In this document: positions 32,664 through 32,978 of the stretch, piece after piece
How the letters are laid out: every line of letters starts with the position of its first letter
Position numbering within the stretch: position 1 is the first letter of the stretch
Source of the DNA: Chloroflexota bacterium
GTDB lineage: Bacteria; Chloroflexota; Anaerolineae; J102
Length of the DNA: 32,978 nucleotides
NCBI GenBank assembly: GCA_024224665.1
Contig: JAAENG010000096.1
Location: forward strand, 1 to 32,978
Direction of reading: 5' to 3'
The notes under the pieces: model-generated
Database searches by the model: none
Seen by the model: only the letters and a program-made list of their open reading frames with translations
Told to the model about the DNA's origin: nothing
Translations under genes and position numbers: made by a program

Positions 32664-32978
32664 TCATCGGGCTCCCAAAAATAGCGATTTCGCCTTTGGT
32701 TTTTGTAGCCAAAATCCACACACCATTAACCTGCTGATACCCGAGTTGATCACGCCTTTTATTGACGTAGACCAAGTCTTACGGCAAGAAATTTCTATTG
32801 AATATCTAGGTTTTTCATTGTGACAGCAAATGGAAGGATTGGACTTTTGACAAAGCTTAACCCAGCTCGACGTGAGTCGAGTTGAAATCGAACCTTTACA
32901 ATTGGATAATCGAGCCGAAATCAGGCCACTTGGGCGCTTTGCCGGCTTTTGACGACCACTTTTTGGCGTGGCCGTTTG

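Larger units (their letters stand above)
32430..32978. other. Right-edge intergenic region with promoter/operator
   Basis: About 550 bases without a convincing gene. It holds the roughly 200-base leader of the minus operon (32430-32628), operator copy 2, its promoter, and a small CTCGAC-GTGA-GTCGAG hairpin at 32866-32881. TTGACA 32614-32619, 17 bases, TATATC 32637-32642 gives a plus-strand promoter candidate pointing out of the window, as at 1622-1650. Confidence 0.5.

Overview
This window looks like bacterial accessory metabolism, probably from a member of Chloroflexota (Caldilinea/Anaerolineae type). The evidence for that is indirect: both solute-binding lipoproteins have an Ala/Pro/Glu-rich linker straight after the lipobox cysteine (CVAPAAPA...), a style common in that phylum. 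Base composition is moderately GC-rich and even, coding density is high, and I saw no rRNA, tRNA, CRISPR array, transposase or phage gene.

Layout. (1) 124-1548 (-): a TIM-barrel, glycoside-hydrolase-like protein. (2) 2145-3527 (+): a cyclic-amide hydrolase of the dihydroorotase/hydantoinase/allantoinase family. (3) 3666-12976 (+): aldo/keto reductase, M24-fold hydrolase A, then a dipeptide-importer block: binding lipoprotein, M14 carboxypeptidase, DUF1028 protein, two permeases and a DppA-type D-aminopeptidase. (4) 13048-19006 (+): two tandem AspA/AstE-type deacylases, then three more M24-fold proteins. (5) 19311-28363 (+): a second binding lipoprotein and permease pair, deacylase 3, an SDR epimerase/dehydratase, deacylases 4 and 5, and a Gfo/Idh/MocA oxidoreductase. 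(6) 28440-32429 (-): an operon of an aminotransferase-fold protein lacking the PLP lysine, a normal class I aminotransferase and a gamma-glutamyltransferase-like Ntn hydrolase. Regions 3-5 converge with region 6 on a strong terminator at 28379-28422.

How it may work together. Nearly every enzyme acts on amide or peptide C-N bonds or on the resulting amino/carbonyl products: two Opp/Dpp-type importers (no ATPase subunits here), four M24 pita-bread-fold proteins with altered metal-ligand sets, five zinc-type deacylases, M14, M55, DUF1028, a GGT-like protein and a hydantoinase-like protein, followed by aminotransferases and NAD(P)-dependent oxidoreductases. Pairing an M24-fold hydrolase with an AspA/AstE deacylase is the logic of ectoine degradation (DoeA/EutD with DoeB/EutE), here repeated and diversified. 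My best inference is a catabolic island for imported cyclic or N-acylated amino-acid derivatives or modified peptides; the substrate is unknown.

Three promoters (1612-1671 on -, 3561-3616 on +, 32604-32663 on -) share one architecture: TTGACA, a 17-bp spacer and a TATA-like -10, with a palindromic operator (CTGTCAAC-N-GTTGACAG, perfect in two, degenerate in the third) just after the predicted start of transcription. The first gene, the main + operon and the terminal - operon therefore probably form one regulon under a repressor that is not encoded here.
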